Origin: Halobacteriales archaeon SW_9_67_25
Lineage (GTDB): Archaea; Halobacteriota; Halobacteria; Halobacteriales; Haloarculaceae
Length of the DNA stretch: 5,681 nucleotides
NCBI GenBank assembly: GCA_003022745.1
Contig: PXSU01000084.1
Coordinates: forward strand, 1-5,681
Direction: 5' to 3'
Each line of letters begins with the position of its first letter. The first letter of the stretch is position 1. Position numbers and translations under genes: made by a program. This document shows positions 5,092 to 5,681 of this stretch, in pieces. Below the pieces are notes generated by a model. The model was not told where the DNA came from. It did no database searches and saw only the letters and a list, made by a program, of their open reading frames with translations.

Positions 5092-5250
5092 AACCACAAA
5101 AAATATACAGTATTTAAAATTGAAATATTTGTACGTATAGTCAAAAAAAGTCGGTGCTTGTCGCTACAGTACCTCGAATATCGATTTTAGTACAATTATA
5201 ATACAATACTAATATAGAATACATTAATAAATATATAATATTTAGCACAG
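5092..5250. other. AT-rich island, non-coding
   Basis: By my count bases 5101-5250 are about 24% G+C, against well over 60% in the surrounding genes. The tract holds A- and T-runs, TATTTAAAATTG, AATATTTG and a long A/T stretch near 5190-5242, but no ORF of note and no clear iterons. Candidate explanations are a foreign insertion remnant, a promoter-dense intergenic region for lost genes, a duplex-unwinding region, or a chromatin-bound silenced tract. No gene is seen in 5044-5430. Confidence 0.7.
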
Positions 5251-5322
5251 ACTGTGACCGCCCTGGCGTCGGTCGACGCACCAGCCCAAATTACAGATAT
5301 ATGAGCGTAATAGCCAGCACTG

Positions 5323-5331
5323 TTTTATATA
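5323..5331 (+). promoter_or_regulatory. TATA box facing the 3' end of the CoA-transferase gene
   Basis: TTTTATATA is a near-ideal archaeal TATA box, centred about 26 nt upstream of an ATG at 5353. That ATG opens MCNFPDGTTPIAFLGTRREA and the frame stays open to the window edge, but beyond 5431 it runs antisense to the CoA-transferase gene, so only about 26 codons are free of overlap. It may drive a truncated ORF or an antisense RNA. Because the neighbourhood is AT-rich, a chance TATA is likely. Confidence 0.3.
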
Positions 5332-5430
5332 TGCAAACGGATTCCGGTACCGATGTGCAACTTTCCCGACGGCACTACTCCCATCGCGTTTCTGGGGACG
5401 CGCAGAGAGGCTCGTTTGATATTTGCGAAC

Positions 5431-5681
5431 CTACAGCACGCCGTCCTCGCGGAGGGATTCGAGCTCCGGTTCGGAGTAGCCCAGTTCCACGAGAACCTCC
5501 GCGGTGTGTTCGCCCAGCGTCGGCGGATGCCGGTCGAGGGCCGTGTCGGCACCCGCGAAGTTCATCGGCGACCCGGGCATCTCGACATCGCCGGCCGCCG
5601 GGTGGGTCAGCGAGCGGCGCATCTCCCTCGCTGTGACCTGCGGGTGGTCGAAGACCTGTCGCGAAGCGGTCCTCGTCGACC
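5431..5681 (-). CDS. CaiB/BaiF-type (family III) CoA-transferase, C-terminal part (runs off the right edge)
   Basis: The last 82 codons are visible. From VFDHPQVTAREM the protein continues through HPAAGDVEMPGSPMNFAG and PPTLGEHTAEVLVELGY to LESLREDGVL, stopping at TAG 5433-5431. The combination HPQVTAREM, a GSP block, LGEHT and a closing helix of the type LGYSEPE is typical of the C-terminus of CaiB/BaiF CoA-transferases, which move CoA between carboxylic acids through an aspartyl-CoA intermediate. The catalytic Asp lies outside the window, so the substrate cannot be judged. At the very edge the frame reads STRTASRQ, while another frame reads VDEDRFAT, which suits the family better. This hints at a small frameshift near 5656, but too little sequence is present to be sure. 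Confidence 0.8.
   Translation of the reverse strand, partial: STRTASRQVFDHPQVTAREMRRSLTHPAAGDVEMPGSPMNFAGADTALDRHPPTLGEHTAEVLVELGYSEPELESLREDGVL

Noticed and set aside
5338..5396. Minus-strand peptide MGVVPSGKLHIGTG resembling a tRNA-synthetase HIGH motif
   Set aside because: It is a very short frame in a non-coding region with no other synthetase sequence around it, so the resemblance is taken as chance.
1..5681. CRISPR array or tandem repeats
   Set aside because: No regularly spaced direct repeats are present; the only repeated sequence noted is the 15-16-mer at 3757, 3823 and 4718.

Overview
The window looks like chromosomal DNA of a halophilic archaeon (class Halobacteria). Coding regions are very GC-rich, the predicted proteins are strongly acidic (Asp/Glu-rich, Lys-poor), and genes start at or near TATA-like boxes placed about 25-30 nt upstream of the ATG, as expected for leaderless haloarchaeal transcripts. 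The wrong reading frames give the Arg/Ser-rich or Arg/Pro-rich strings typical of such DNA. All identifications are from motif recognition by eye; no database search was run.

Layout. The left edge (1-200, minus strand) holds the start of a PIN-like protein gene preceded by and overlapping a 32-codon ORF. A divergent promoter region (201-426) leads to a cobalamin-binding (BtuF-like) protein gene at 427-1362, plus strand. This is followed, with a GTGA overlap, by what looks like the remnant of a beta-propeller protein gene, then a 65-residue Cys/His (zinc-ribbon-like) protein at 1608-1805. At 1965-3757 is a NhaP-type cation:proton antiporter with a C-terminal TrkA/RCK regulatory part. It is broken: about 35 residues of the Rossmann fold are missing and the frame changes at about 3290. 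An 82-nt element with perfect 16-nt inverted termini (3757-3838) separates it from prs (3940-4683), ribose-phosphate pyrophosphokinase. The prs gene keeps its frame but also appears to lack about 35 residues, including the PRPP-synthetase signature.

The right part (4690-5430) is non-coding or decayed. It holds a single extra copy of the repeat end with an adjacent T-tract (minus strand), a C-terminal VapC/PIN toxin fragment, a scrambled minus-strand remnant, and an AT-rich island (about 24% G+C over 5101-5250) that contrasts sharply with its surroundings. The window ends in the C-terminus of a CaiB/BaiF-type CoA-transferase gene (minus strand).

The genes do not form one pathway. The intact-looking ones are housekeeping or transport genes (B12 uptake or handling, ion homeostasis, PRPP synthesis). 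The striking theme is repeated internal loss of coding sequence in neighbouring genes beside a small inverted-repeat element and an AT-rich decayed zone. I see no convincing complete new defence or mobile system; the most worthwhile leads are the two similar-sized deletions, the 82-nt element and its solo end, and the AT-rich island.
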